Source: Pelodera strongyloides (Eukaryota; Nematoda; Chromadorea; Rhabditida; Rhabditidae). Taken from it: DNA of 64,000 nt. The notes beneath the pieces are model-generated. The model had not been told where the DNA came from, did no database searches, and was given only the letters and a program-made list of their open reading frames with translations. The translations under genes and the position numbers were made by a program. The DNA lies in assembly GCA_036852015.1 (NCBI GenBank), contig JAANDG010000304.1, positions 1-64,000 on the forward strand, written 5' to 3'. This document shows, piece by piece, positions 10,320-24,100 of the stretch. Within the stretch, counting starts at the first letter, position 1; each line of letters starts with the position of its first letter.

Positions 10320-13300
10320 ATGTCAACCGAACAACCATTCAATTCTTTCCGACCTCAGTTCCAATTTTATGATGACGAGTTCTTCACATTTTCCAGTACG
10401 GAACAGGTTGGTTCTGAAAAGACACCTCACAGGAAAGTGGAAACCCCGATATGACCCCGATCACGGCCCGATTTTTTGGGGGACGTGATCGGGGCCATAT
10501 CGGGGTTTTTGATTTCCCATGTATATTGTAACAATAATGATGTCTTGTCGTGCGCGTCCTACACGGTTCTCGTGTCATTTCGGTGTTTCCATGTGGAAAC
10601 GAACGCTTGAAACTGAACATCTTGGTTTGGGATTTATCCTAGCGAATAGTAAGGACATGAATAATGTTTTGTTGAGTTGCTTGTGTATGTACATCCTACG
10701 TTTGCAGGTGTTATGGCAGAACAAAATGTGTTACGCAGTTACGTTACATGCGTCAATGTGTTTAGCGAAGAATATTTGCAAACTGGATATGGTGCATTTA
10801 GCGACACGCTATCGACGTAAAACTACAAATACGTTGTAAAGCATAAAAGACAATTAGCCGCGAACTATTTCAGAAGCGTGTCGAAGACCTAGTGTCCCAA
10901 GAACTCGAGTACTTCGCACCGAATAGTGCTGACGAAAATTGGAAGATTCCTGTGTTGCAACGTCAAAGGCACATCGACTATATAATGAAGGATATTTTTA
11001 AGGGACCCATGGTCTGTGTCAGTTTTATTTTGATTAAAGTTAACGTATTTTAAATAACCCCGCAATTTTTGCATCAAAAACTGATATGAGAAGAAATCAA
11101 TATACTGTCTTTGATTAGCAATTCGTGAAACGTAAAAATAAATGACGGCCTGGATTAAGCCCACCATTGATTAAATAATAAATCTTTATTGGTCTAGGTC
11201 TTGGTCGTTAGAGTAGATGAGGCAAAAACATGAATTTTGACCCATTTTTTTGCCTCATCTCTCGACCTGTTGTTATTTTTTCGAATGTTAACTGAAGGAA
11301 GTAAGATCAATAAAGAACCATTTTTAGTGTCTGGATGCTTCTCGGCCGTGGATGTGTTATTGGGGAGTTCATGCTCTGAACCTTCTCGGGCATCCCCTTA
11401 CACACGACTTCAAAGACACATTGATCAAATTTCTGAAGACATGCGAAGCCCCGGAAGGCGGTTATGGAGGTTTGTATAGTTTCATTTGGCTTTATTGATG
11501 AGTGTATTTTTTGGGTTCCCTTTTATCCTTCACAATTTATGTCAAATTGGCACACTGCTTCACTTATTTATTTCAATTTAGGTGGTCCCGGTCAAATGCC
11601 CCACTTGGCGCCGACTTACGCGGCTGTACTCACACTAGTATCCCTTCGTAGCGAAGACGCACTGGCGAGTATTAACAGGTAAATAAATCTCAAACTTCAA
11701 TCTCTTCAAGGGTGTGCTCTTTTTTAAAGGGAAGTTCAACCCTTCAAGGTAGGTTCAAATATTTGATATTTCAAATCATACGTCTTGTTTGTCTTGTGCT
11801 CATATCCTGAACAGAGTAGACGACAAGACAAGTTCCAGTTCCAGATGATAAATTTGGAGTTGCATCAATCATTATTCTGTGAATTTTGCCTCAAGAGCGG
11901 ATAAGATACAGATTACTTTGGCGACTTTCGTTTTATTATTATTCACAATTTTAGAGAAAAACTGCGCGATTTTCTCCGTTCTCTGCATCAACCAGACGGA
12001 AGTTTTATAATGCACAGAGGAGGTGAAACGGATATAAGAGGTATTTGTGCTTTACTTTGTTCAGTTCTACGATTTTGGAGCTTGTTGTGTATCAGAAGAA
12101 AACTTTTATTTGTGGCCTCTGTGTATCTACCTCGAATGAGGTACCTGGAAGACAGTATATTTTGTGTGGTCATCCTTGCAAAAAAATATAAATAGTGTAT
12201 TTTCCATTTTTTTTACAACCATAAAGTATTCTTATAGGCGCTTACTGTGCACTATCCGTTGGAACAATTACACGTGTTTTGGACGAGACGATCACTGCGA
12301 ACACGGCCGAGTGGATTGTGAGGTTGGTGCCGGTCCTTAGGGCTTAGGGGTACAGGTTGACGCACGAACCACCTCCGGATTGGTTCGTTTTGACCACCTT
12401 CGGAAGCAATTCGAAGTTTATATATTTGACCGAAACATGGTGTTTTATTAAAACGGACATCACTAAGCTAAAGAAACCCCCCCCCCCCCCCCCCACCCAC
12501 CCCTCCATTTACGCACGGAATTTATACCCTGTCCCTGTCGGTCCTGATTTGCCTCAGTGACGGAAGTTGTGTCTGTTTCTGTTTCGCACAAAGGTTTATT
12601 GGTAAAGGCAATTTGTTTTATCTCGACAAAAAAGCTATCCTGTCAAAGGTTTGGCCAAGTCGGCCACGTGTTTCGAGCGTGTTCGACTTATTGTTTGTTT
12701 TTAATGAGAGCACCTATAATATATGTAGTCAACTGTATAGTGTAACGAAAGCCACTAATAAATCACCTTATCTTAGTATTAATTTGTTAATATATATTAG
12801 TATGTAGTATTAGTATATACCTTTGCAGTTGTCAAACATACGAAGGCGGATTTGGAGGCGAGCCAGGCGCGGAAGCACATGGTGGATACACTTTCTGTGC
12901 ACTTGGGGCACTATCGATTCTTGGGAAAGGAAAGTAGGTTATTTGCTAGCTTTTACTGTTCACCAGTTCCAGTACCAATTTACCAAAAGACTGATGCTAT
13001 TTGTTCCCTTTTTAGCGCACGGTACTTGTATTCTCATGAGTAACTTTTCGCATTTTCGCGTCCTTGTACGGATAACTGATTGTGGATTGCATTTCAAAAA
13101 CTCGTTCGAATTCTCAGGGTGCCGTGATTCTGTCTGACCGTGTCCGTATGACCGTCTGCGTTAAAGAAGTTTCAATTGGTGTTTGAACTGAAATATTTCA
13201 GACTCGTGGACCTTGATGCCTTGCTCAAATGGCTCTGCAACAAACAGATGAAGTTTGAGGGCGGATTTTGTGTAAGTGATCTAGGGATCGTTTTAGCTAT

Positions 13301-14516
13301 TAGCAGGCTAAGGGGGGCAATCGGCTTTGTAAAAGTATTTCGTGAATTAGCATAGACTTGCGCCAGTGCATTATTGAGTGAGCCAGTAAACGAGTGAGCG
13401 CATGTGATGTTTATCGATATCAGTGGTAGAACGGAATTGTCTTTCTCTGATTTTGGGGTTTCAATATGCGGTTTATTTTCAGGGCCGTACAAACAAGCTC
13501 GTGGATGCTTGTTATAGTTTTTGGCAAGCTGCGGTTTTCCGGTTGATCGATGTCGAACTACAAAAGTCAGTAGTTTTTATTTTATTGTGCATCTTATTAT
13601 CTAATTATTATGCAGAAAATGAGGGAGATTTCGGAATGTTTGTGATGCGTTTGTATCATTTTAGAGAGGGACGCGCACCTCTCGGAGGAGCCTTTGACTC
13701 TCGGTCTCTGCAAGAATATATACTGGTTGCTTGCCAGGTTAGTGCTTTAATATTTATTTATTTTAATCTGATTTATGTTTATTGTAGAGTACTGTAAGAT
13801 TTCTAACTGTTCGTAGACCACTTTGTATTTGTGATTTCTGGTAGTGTTCAGTTGTGTCATTGTTAATAGCAAAATGTGACAGTGATGCCAGTAATGATGG
13901 TTTTAGTTTATGTGCATTTACAGGACGTAGTCGGTGGACTGAGGGACAAACCGGAGAAGCACCGCGATCTCTACCACACTTGCTATGCTCTGAGCGGACT
14001 CTCCGTTGCACAGAGTTATTGCGAGTCAAAGTCTGATATCTTGGGAGGCGAAGCGTCGGTTGTGGTATGTCTATTCCTCTTTGTCTCTATGTGTTTTACG
14101 GGGGTTGTGATCTTTTAGTCGCTTAATGGACTGTATTTACAAATTTACGTGAATTGAGTTCAATTCTATCCGTCTGTGCCGGAAGTAGGATGTAGTTTCA
14201 AAGACAAGTTGAATGAGACAAGTAGAATGCCGCTTTAAAGTTGGTTTACTGCGACACCGTTGTGGTGACCCTTGTTCTGGTTTAAAGCGAAATACCGGCC
14301 GTTTTTTGAAACACATCGACCAGCATGAACTTAAATTCAATTTGCACAAATACGTAAGAATTCAGTTGTCCATGATGCGTTTCAAAAACCGGCCGGTATT
14401 TCGCTTTAATTACAACAGTGTATTTCCAGCACTCCACGCATCCCGTGCTGAATGTGTTGCCGATTTGTGAGGAATTTGCAACCAATTACTTTGAGAAGTT
14501 GGCAGCTCTACCTTGA
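10320..14516 (+). CDS. FNTB: Protein farnesyltransferase beta subunit
   Basis: Catalytic subunit of farnesyltransferase, which attaches a farnesyl group to C-terminal CaaX cysteines of Ras-type proteins in the cytosol, as a dimer with the alpha subunit. Twelve exons keep phase throughout: 10320-10406, 10874-11011, 11328-11469, 11582-11678, 11955-12040, 12238-12322, 12829-12933, 13202-13271, 13483-13565, 13665-13737, 13924-14064, 14430-14516 (397 residues; family usually 400-440). Recognisable blocks: LDASRPWMCYW, GGPGQMPHLAPTYAAV, QPDGSF, AEAHGGYTFCALG, FCGRTNKLVDACYSFWQ, YHTCYALSGLS. The zinc ligands expected in the family are present: Asp and Cys in VDAC and His in LYHTC. The start ATG follows an acceptor (CTTTCAG, two bases before). 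A MITE lies in the last intron, ending 20 bp before the acceptor, and a poly(C) run lies in the intron at 12479-12495. Confidence 0.95.
10438..10507. repeat. Inverted repeat in FNTB intron 1
   Basis: Arms of about 25 bp (AACCCCGATATGACCCCGAT and complement) around a 20 bp centre. Short MITE-like hairpin. Confidence 0.75.
12345..12463. mobile_element. Family E repeat in FNTB intron
   Basis: Runs from AGGGGTACAGGTTG through GAACCACCTCCGGA to TGTTTTATTAAAACGG. It matches, in reverse complement, 21888-21995 in a CEBPZ intron, so the two genes carry the same repeat in opposite orientations. Non-coding. Confidence 0.75.
14282..14409. mobile_element. TTAA-bounded MITE, family A copy 3, in FNTB last intron
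   Basis: TTAA-AGCGAAATACCGGCCG...CCGGCCGGTATTTCGCT-TTAA, 128 bp, shorter than its relatives through loss of the centre. Its right end lies 20 bp before the acceptor of the final FNTB exon, so it sits where branch point and polypyrimidine signals would be. Confidence 0.9.
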
Positions 14517-15149
14517 TTAATGTTGCTATTCCTGAATAACAATACATCACCAACATCAGATGTACTGCACTACAAACTACAGAATACAGATCAGTTGTAT
14601 TTTCGATTTTCACTTGTAATGCGTGGTGTTTTTCTTGTGTATTCTTTCATTCTTACGTATTATTCTTTCCTAAGTTTATTTGTTGTACATAGCTTACTGC
14701 TGCATTATGTTGTCCTTTCTATATTCCGTTTCCGGTTTCCTATATAATGAGCCTGACGCATTTTCTACGTGGAGCCATACGCAGTCCACAGTTTTCAAAT
14801 TGTTGCCCAACGTGTGAATCGTATTATTGCACTTATTTTTCTCTATGTATCCATAGTTTGCGTGTATGAATTGACCTCTCATTAAACGTGTAGTTCTAGT
14901 TTTGAATGCGGTGAATTGGAATACGGTAGTTGAATAAAATGTGCATATAATTTGGTATTCTTTTACCTTTTGGTTTTTAACTGGGGGTTTGGTGCCCAAG
15001 AGATATTTATTTCATTTATTATGTTTTGATTGCCGTATGTCGTAATGGTTTTCATGTGTTTGTTTTTCATTGTCGGAGAATAAATCGTCGCATTGTATTG
15101 AAAGCGAATGCCTTCATAATTTTCTTACATACATTACTTCTACTTCAGA

Positions 15150-18100
15150 ATGGTGGAGGGTACTGAGAAGCCAGTTGTGAAACCTAAGAAAGTTCATAAG
15201 AAGAAATTGGCGAAGCAACAGGCCAAGAAAGAAGCAAAGGAAAAGGCAGCCGCTTCTGGGGAAATCATTGAAAAGAAGGTATGTTTTTTTTTTTTCCTTA
15301 TATAAGCTTTATTATAAACAATAAATGCTACAACGAAGGAAGAGTAAAGTATGACAACATATTAAAGAGAATGGCAAGGCTCCCTCCGCTCCCTAACCAG
15401 TAGACCAGATAGCTGAAGATCTTAATTAAACAATAAATTCGTAAATAATGATACTGTTTTTTTTGTGATGGTAGCCTCTAATTAGTGCCTTCTCTCTGTT
15501 TTCCATAGTATTCAAGTATGTTTCTTATAGAGTACCAAGAACAAGAAGACAGTAGAAAAGAAGGAAACGACGGAGGCAACGGAAGTAAAGAGTGCCCCAC
15601 AGAAGAAGAAATTCAACGACGATGGCGAGGAGATTGTATGTTTATTTCAATCAGCCAATCATTGTTATTTGTCTGGCTTGTGTCAGATTGGTTGTTTTGT
15701 CTTCCCCACGAAGTATGTTTGTTATTATAATTCTTGTGAATAGGTTGTGATTTCGTTCGAGTGGAATTTTGTGGCTGTGAGTGAAATAAGTTTGCTTGTT
15801 GAGAAAAAAATGTTGTGATGAGTTGCTGCCAAGTATTGAAATACTTCTATGCGAAGTTAGCTGCAAGCTGCTTTAGGCGGATTTCTAAATTCTAAGGTAA
15901 AGTAAGGAATATTATGTTCTTGGCAGGTTGGTGAGGTTGCTTCCGCCGATAAATCGTTTCCGAAGAAAGGCAAAAAGATCGAAGGAAACGGTACAGAACA
16001 ACAGAGTGGAAAGGGGAAGAAGGCCGGACAACCACTTGTGAAACACTGTGATGGAACGTCGTGGACAACTTACCAGGTAAGATTCACAAATGTTAAGGGT
16101 GTATTATATAGCACGTGTTTGGAAAGTGTATGCCGGACAGATGAAATACCGTCTTATATGCAAATGTTGTTCCATTATTGCCCGTCCGGTACAGAATGAA
16201 ATGCAATTTGCATATATAACGTGAGAAGGCGGAATATCGTTACCAAGCATACACCACATGTCAATATAATGTCAGTATAATGGTGTGAGGTGTATTCAGG
16301 TGAATGAAAAGGCCACCGAGGTGAATGATGGACTCACCAAGGAGGAATATGAGAAGATCTTCCAAGAAGCAACCATCCTGCTCACTACAGACTCTGACCA
16401 GTACAGCCGATGTAGGTTTCATATTCTATAACTTTTAGCGTGTCTAAGTGATTGAGGGTATGGCACAAGTTTCTCGGCAAGGTGTGCTGTAGTTGGCTAG
16501 TTGGCTTATATTATCCTTTATTATTTGTAATTTGTAGATGTGCGGACGCAGGGTGGATCTGAAGCAGCTTGGTTGCAAACAGCCATTACGAGTGGTACAG
16601 CGAGAGATCGAATGACTGCCATGCAACTGATGATTAAAAAGGTAGTGATATTTTTTGTTTTGCTTGCTCCTTTTTATGCGTGCTATTTTTTGGGTTCGGT
16701 ATTTGAAATTTGATTTCAGGTATTTTGTTGGCGGTTTTAAGATGCTCATAATCGTAACGGTAGAGCGTGATCGGTTTTTTAATGCGAAAAACAATTCGAG
16801 GTTAGCTAAATTCATTGTTTTAGAGCCCTGTCCACAGTTGTCAACTGATCAGACAAGTGCTTGTGCACGTGGAGAAGAAGGGAACGCGAGAGGCAGTACA
16901 AGTATTGCGTGAGTTTTTCTTTCTTTGTTTCCTTTTTTCCGCGATTCTTCGCCCTCTTTTCAAGGTTGTGAGTCCTTTTTTATTAGTCCAGTTGAAAAGC
17001 TCGGCTCATGCTCTGAATTTTGATTTTACATTTCCATTATTGAATTATGTTATATTTACTATTTACAGCTATTGTGGAACAATTGTTCGTTGAAGACCTG
17101 CTTCCCGAAGATAGAAAATTGGTCCCTTTTAACCAGGTATGTATACTTGACTTTTCTCTCTCTTTGAATTTGAGTGAGGGTTATTGTTCGCATCAACTAT
17201 TTCAAAATGTCAACGCTTAAGCTCAATTTTTAATGCGATGCTAATTACCTTTACGCCCTTTTTACCATTTTTTTATCCTTTGGACCGCATGATTAGTAGT
17301 TCTCAAGCTTCGCGTTTTATTTGTTGTTATTTCTCATGTTTCAGCGTCCGTTAACACGACTCACTGAACTGAGTTCGGGAAATGATCTCACCCGCCAGAG
17401 AATCCTGGCTGTTTGGATGTTCGAACATGAACTCAAACAGATTTACCTGAGCTTTGTCCAGGCACTTGCGGTAAGCTATTCAACTTGGTGTTTATAGCAT
17501 AGTCTATATTTCAAGTGGGTGCTGGTGGGAGTGGCAGTAATAAGGAAATGCATTGTTAATATTATATGTGCCTGAGTTATTCATTAAATGCATCAATAAA
17601 ATGTAGAATGTACGCGTGAAAAGAAACCAGAATACAGAATACCAGAAACACCCCACCCAACATGTTGAACACAAATAATTGACTGGAATAAGATTTGCCT
17701 TGCAGTTGCAGATGGCATGACATTCTGTAGATCATACACATTGAGCAGAGCAAGAACTAATTGTAAGAAGTTGTTTCTCGCCTTTTTTGCTTTGTTTAGC
17801 GAAACCTTGAAACAACTCGGCTAGGATCTTGTACATTATTGGCATAAAAAGATCCTTTCATATGTTTAACCTATTTCACGTTGTTGTAGACTTTGGCCGC
17901 TGGAAGCACTGAAGGCGCGGCACTGCGTGCTTTGAATACGATCAAACATTTGCTGGCCGAGCGACCCGAAGCCGAACAGGTATTCTTTGTTCTTATTTGA
18001 TTTATAATAGTAATTGGAATCTTATTTAGAGATGCATTTAATGTAGTATGTAGACTATTGATCATGTATGATCTAGCAGTTTAATTACGCTAACTTTATC

Positions 18101-21100
18101 TTTATCAAACTAGTTAGCTATGATGATCAGCGGTATCTTTGCACAAATATATGTAGCATACCAATCTTGCTAATGCGCAACATTTCAGCATCTTCTCTCA
18201 GCTCTTTGCAACAAACTTGGTCATCCCAATTATAAGGTATGTTTTTTTTTCAGTCCACATATCGTAGTACCATTTTATCAGCGTATTATCTTATTATGAT
18301 GTTTTGTAGTTATTTTCTCCCTATGGTTTGTTTCATTTCCGTTCACATATCGTGGTTCCATTTTATTATCGTATTATTTGTTTATGATGTTTTGTAGTGA
18401 TTATCTCCTTGTTGTTTTGTTTCACTCGAAATCCGGTATGTAACTGGGATTTGAGAATGTGTACATCATTGTATTCTTTTTGTTATTTTCAATTTTCAAT
18501 TAAAGGTGGGAGCTCGTGCTGCCCGTCTACTTGAAGAACTGGGTGTTGCTCAACCAAATATGAGACCTGTTTTAGTGGGAGAAGTTGAGAGAGTGATCTA
18601 TAGGTATGTATTGTTTTACTGAATACTTTACTCTGAATGAACACAGCTATATGTTATGGTGAAAAGTGAAAAGAATAAAATAATAAGTAACGAAAAAGAA
18701 ATCCCAATTTTTTTCGCTACAAGTAGAATGTTTCATTGCTCCTATTTTACAATTGTTCGCATTATATGTTATTCGCAAAATCGCAAAAACAAAATACCCC
18801 TTCATTTTAGAAAGAACGTTTCTGATTCGGCCCTATTGTATGGATCTACGTTCCTGTCGCAGATTGCCCTCAGGCTAGTTTTATTATTAATTTTTAATTA
18901 TTGTGGTGTTTCCTCTGGGAGCTCTGAGGGAGCTTGCGTTGCGTACCATCAATTTTCTTCGAAACCTTTTGCTCTGAGCATTTGTGTTGTGACACTTTTT
19001 TTATTCGTAAAAAGTGCATTAAACTCGGGTTGATTATGGTAATTTTTACATTTCAGGGATGGTGAAAATGACTTGGCTGTGAAAATGTTATCGATTTATT
19101 TCGGACTTTTCAAGTCAATTGTTGCTAGACGAAAGACGAACAGTAGACTGCTCAAGATTCTACTAGCTGCAGCATACAGAGCGTTTCCGTTTGCTAAGGG
19201 TACGGTTTTTTTTATGAATTCATCAATGTGTATTGTTTTTTTTAATAGTTTATTAAATATGAATATGCCTTTCTTTGGCATCTATTTTTTAATTAGAATG
19301 TGATGTGATAGAGATTAGAGATAATAAGTCTTTTTAGTCATGTTTGAAACGAATTAACAGATAGTCGGTGAAGTTGAGTCCTAGATGAGATGATTGTTTA
19401 TTGCTTATTCGACACTGTGTTTGATGTGACATTGTTATTAAATTTTAAGACACGGTTTAGTTATACTTTAAGGTTTAAATATAACATACGGTGTAAATAT
19501 AATTTCGGTTTCAGGAAAGGCTGAGGACTTGGTGGCAGACATTGATGCCCTCTATAAAATGGTTCACACTTCGCCGTTCCATATTTCACTCCAAACGTTG
19601 AAGCTGTTGTATCAAGTTTTGCATATCAGGTAAATTTCTTGAACAAGGTTGCATTTTTTTTAATTCTAGCTTATTGATTGTGAAATTGTGATAGTACGAG
19701 GTCTAATATTTGTTGCTGTTTATTGAATGTCTATTTGTCTATTCTTATAAGGTATGAACTACTAATGACACGTGTCTGCGGTTGATATTTGTGCCTCGGT
19801 TTAGTGTTCTTAACGGTAGGACAAAAGTTGCGAGTTGCGAGTCGAACGTATCATTACTTCAGGTGTAAAGAACACATACCATAGTACATGATTTTTGTAT
19901 CTTCCTGAATTCAGTGATTCTGTCAATGATCGCTTCTTCTCTGCGTTGTACAGAAAATTGTTGAGCCCAATTCCCGGAAACCAGTACAACGAGTTCTTCT
20001 TATTGTTGTTCAAGGTAAGGTTATTTAATGGTCTTTTCTCTCGTTTATTTAGTTTCCTCACCAACTTTGGTCAGAAACCAGGATTAAAAACGCGTTAACG
20101 TAACTTTAAAGTATTATCCTCATTAGTGAATGACATGTACGAAGTATGACGTACGATGGATTTTTGTGTGGTTCTCTAACGTCGAGGATTGATCCTATAT
20201 ATCAATTGTGACTTTTAATGCCTTTGCTTTAGGCTCTTTCCTCTGACTCGGTGGTGAATCGGGTGCGTGCTATGGTGAAGAGAATATTACAGGTAATTTG
20301 ATTTAAAGCAATTTCCAAGTCCAAGATTTTGTATCTTATCCTCTAGTTTAATGTCATTTCCATGTCACTGTTTTGTGACTCTTTGAAGGAGTTTTCAAGG
20401 AACCGAATAAAATATTTTACGTTTTGCTATGTTTTAGCTATATATGATAGTACTTTATTTATTGATGTCTTACTTACTAAATCATAGCTGAACCTCATCA
20501 TGACATTTTGCACCTTATTATTTCTTCAGAATGCATCATTTCCCTGACGTCCCTCTTCTTTTCTGACGTCCTATTATCCTTTTATTTTGCGAATGTATTA
20601 TTTCTTCAACATTCAATTATAACAGATTGCTGTGAACGAGACTCCCCCATTCGCTGCGGCTGCCCTCATTCTCATCTCGAAATTGCGGGAAAAGCGCCCG
20701 AATGTTGTTTTGACGACCAGAACTGCCGAGGTATATCTTTGATTTTAACTTTTTAGTTTTCTAGTATTTTTTTATGATAAATGATAACCGAATACATGGT
20801 GACCTGCAGCTGCGTGCTTGAATAGCTACTCTCAAAAGCGGAAAATTCAGTAAACGGTTGACCAGAGCTTAATGATAGTAGGACTTTTGTGACTCAAATA
20901 TACAAGTTTTGCAATTGGCTCCGGGGGTTTTAGAGCCATTGCGGAGGTGGTTGGTTTCATGATAAAATAGTCATGATTAGTGATTTACGCACCGTTCGTG
21001 CCCAGAAGAAGCACTCTAACTTACAACTTGCTCGATTGCTAATTGCTTCGTAAATAGCCATGTTTCAGCATCTAGTTTAACTTTGTTTTTTTCTGTTTTC

Positions 21101-24100
21101 AATAATCTTATGTCACCTGCCACCTGTCGATATCTCAGTAACTGTAATTAGTTAGTATTTATTTAGTCATTATTAATTATTTCCAGCGTGCTCCAAATGA
21201 GGGATCTCTCCCGTCCGCATTCGATAACGACGACGAAGAAGAAGTATTCGTGGATCTGGACGATACGGGAAAGCCCGTTCAGAAGATTGTGGGTTTCTTA
21301 AACTTGTTTCTTTGGCTTGTTTTGTTTCTTTGCTTTGATATCAAACAAAGTTCGCTGTTTATGCTGACCACATGTACCTGGACTTATCGACTCGTGGAGC
21401 TTTTATTTGCTACTTTGCTAGTAATGTATCGAGTCTTTCTGTTTGAAAAGTAGAAATTAGCGTTATAATTCGACTTATTCGATAGATGTGTTCAGATGTT
21501 TGCGAAAACTTGGCTTAAGGTATGGTTAGTTCTCTTGTTCTCCAGTTAGTAACGGTCTTTTGCTTACAATATTTCGACTGATTCTTTGGACTTTAGACTT
21601 GTGTTGTCCTTGCCTGGCCTGTGATTGTTTTTTTTTTGTACCAGACCAGACATGTTTTTTTTTTAGAAAATCGATGAAGTGAAACCAATGGAACAAGACG
21701 ACGAGAAAGAAGTGATAGAGAAGAAAAACTTGAAGGGAAAATTGGCCGCACCGAATACGCAGGGATGGGTTCATAAGAACTTTGGTGAGTTTTTTTTCAT
21801 AAAAGATTATAGTTTTTCTGTTTATGGCTATTTTGATTAGTTGCATGTCCATCGTGGAGTTTCTAGGATCGAATTTTACAAACATTAGTGATAGACCGTT
21901 TTAATAAAACACCGTGTTGCGGTCAAATATATTAGTTTGGAATTGCTTCCGGAGGTGGTTCGTACGTGTTTTCCCGCACCAACCTGTACCCCTGAGTGGA
22001 GATTGTATTGTTTAGTCCATCGTGGCGCGGTGACTGCGTATGACCACGGTGCCCGTAATCCGATGTTCGTCGACTGTTCTGATTCTGTGGATTCGGAATT
22101 GAAAATGCTGGCCAAGCACTTCCACCCCTCAGTTGTGGTCTTCGCCAACGCTATTATCAAGGTATGGACGATTTTGATAATGATAGGTCACCTGTTATTT
22201 TATACGTTCTTTTTCCTGTGGAAGAGTATTGGCCAGAATTGTTATTGGCAATTTGCATAATTTGCATGCAGAAAATACTGGCGATTATTTGAGGATGTAT
22301 AATTTGTTGCATATGATGTCAGTCAATCCGGTGCTATTAACTGCACTAACAATCAAAGTGCCGAAAATATGAGTTTCGAGAAACATTGTGTTGTGTGCAA
22401 CCGTAAGTTAGACGTGTCGGTGTTCAATAGATGTAGCCTATTGCCTATAGTATGTGTGAAAAACCACTCTTGCCATTTCTCCCTAAGGCACTCTGTTTGT
22501 GTTCAGGGCGAGCCAATCGCGTATTCTGGTGATCCTCTGACGGATTTCACTACAATCACTTTCCTCGATCGTTTCGTTTACCGTAACCCCAAAGACCCAT
22601 CCAAGAGGAAGGGAGACGATAAGGTTTGTACCCTAACACCTAACATACCCAGCAATAGGATTTTGTTAATATTATTTATATGATGTAAAAAGATGGGGTT
22701 AAACTTTTCTTGACGACGAAGAGCAATAATTGAATTGTACAAATTAATATAATACTGACACACAGCCTATTTTTTTATTTTTCGTGTAAGAATAGTGACT
22801 GAGTTTATATTCTAGCTTCTAGCCTAGCTGCCCAGTTAAAGTGCTATTTTGGATGAATTATTATTTTTTCAGGTTATGCGAAAGAAAACTTACGATCCAT
22901 GGGGCGTCAGGAAGCTTAAAGTTACTTCAAAGGTTGGTAATTTTTTCTTTTTACATCTCAGACCAGATATGGATGTTGCGATTATTCGTCTTGCTTTGAA
23001 AAGTGTAGATACAAATGCTCCAGCGTCTTTTCGTATGAGAGGGGTTTATTAGCGTGTAGTTCGATCAATGCTACACTTTCGTAAAATGCTCATGTATCGA
23101 AAATCGAATGAACTAGTGGTGAATTTTCTTTGATGGGAAAGTTAACCGCTGTCAAACACTGGAGCCTTAGTGACTAGCGAAGATCGCTTATTCATATTTT
23201 ATATGATTCACTTAATCATATATGTTTATAGGAATTTATCAACACAAAGGAAGAGAACATTCCCGCGGATGAGAAATATCTACACAGATACGCCACACTC
23301 AACTTTGATACTAAGGTATGACGTTTTGTATGTTGTATTTGTCTGGGCGGTGTTGCGCCCCATTGTGTGCATGTTCCCTTAGTCTTATCCTTATATAAAG
23401 GTTGTTGTTTTGTATTGCCAGACAATGAATTAGTTTGATACATTATGTATGCGCACGATGGTGCGTTTATTAATGCCAGTATTTCAAAATAATAACCGCA
23501 CTATTATTTTGGCGATTATGAGAGTCATGTTGACTAATTGTATACCACCCATTTTTTCTTTTGATTTGTTTATTTTCAAATTTCAGAAAACGGAAGAGTT
23601 ATCTGATATCGAAAGTGTCAGCAGTCACGAGTTTGACAAGATGCTTGGTAGGCTTCTTTTAAAACTTAAACTAATGTAAAATTAAATTTAACGTAATCCC
23701 ATGACGGCATGTACTAATTATCTAGTGAAAGTGATCGCTATGATTTCTTTTATCCTTATAATTTGTAAACTTTAATGACATGGTGTCGCTTGTCTTATAG
23801 TTTTCTGATCGGTATAAGATTTTCTGTAGGATTTATCATACTTGTTTTCAGATCGCTTCAATTTGGGAGAGGATGTGGAAGTGGACTTCACCAAGGCGTA
23901 CACCAGTGAAAAGAGCAAGCAGGTCGGCCGTCTTTTCCTTTTCTGAGTTTTTCTGTTTTGTTATGTAAAAAGCTTTCCTGTGTCGTTGTTTGAAAAATCA
24001 GTAATTGGGTATGTTTATCAAGTTCATCTTATTGATAGTGGTCAACAGTTACTTTATGAATGAGATTGATGCGTTTCATTCAACTGTATAAGTTACGTGT

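Noticed and set aside
12479..12495. Poly(C) run in an FNTB intron
   Set aside because: Simple homopolymer; its length may be a sequencing artefact and needs no biological explanation.
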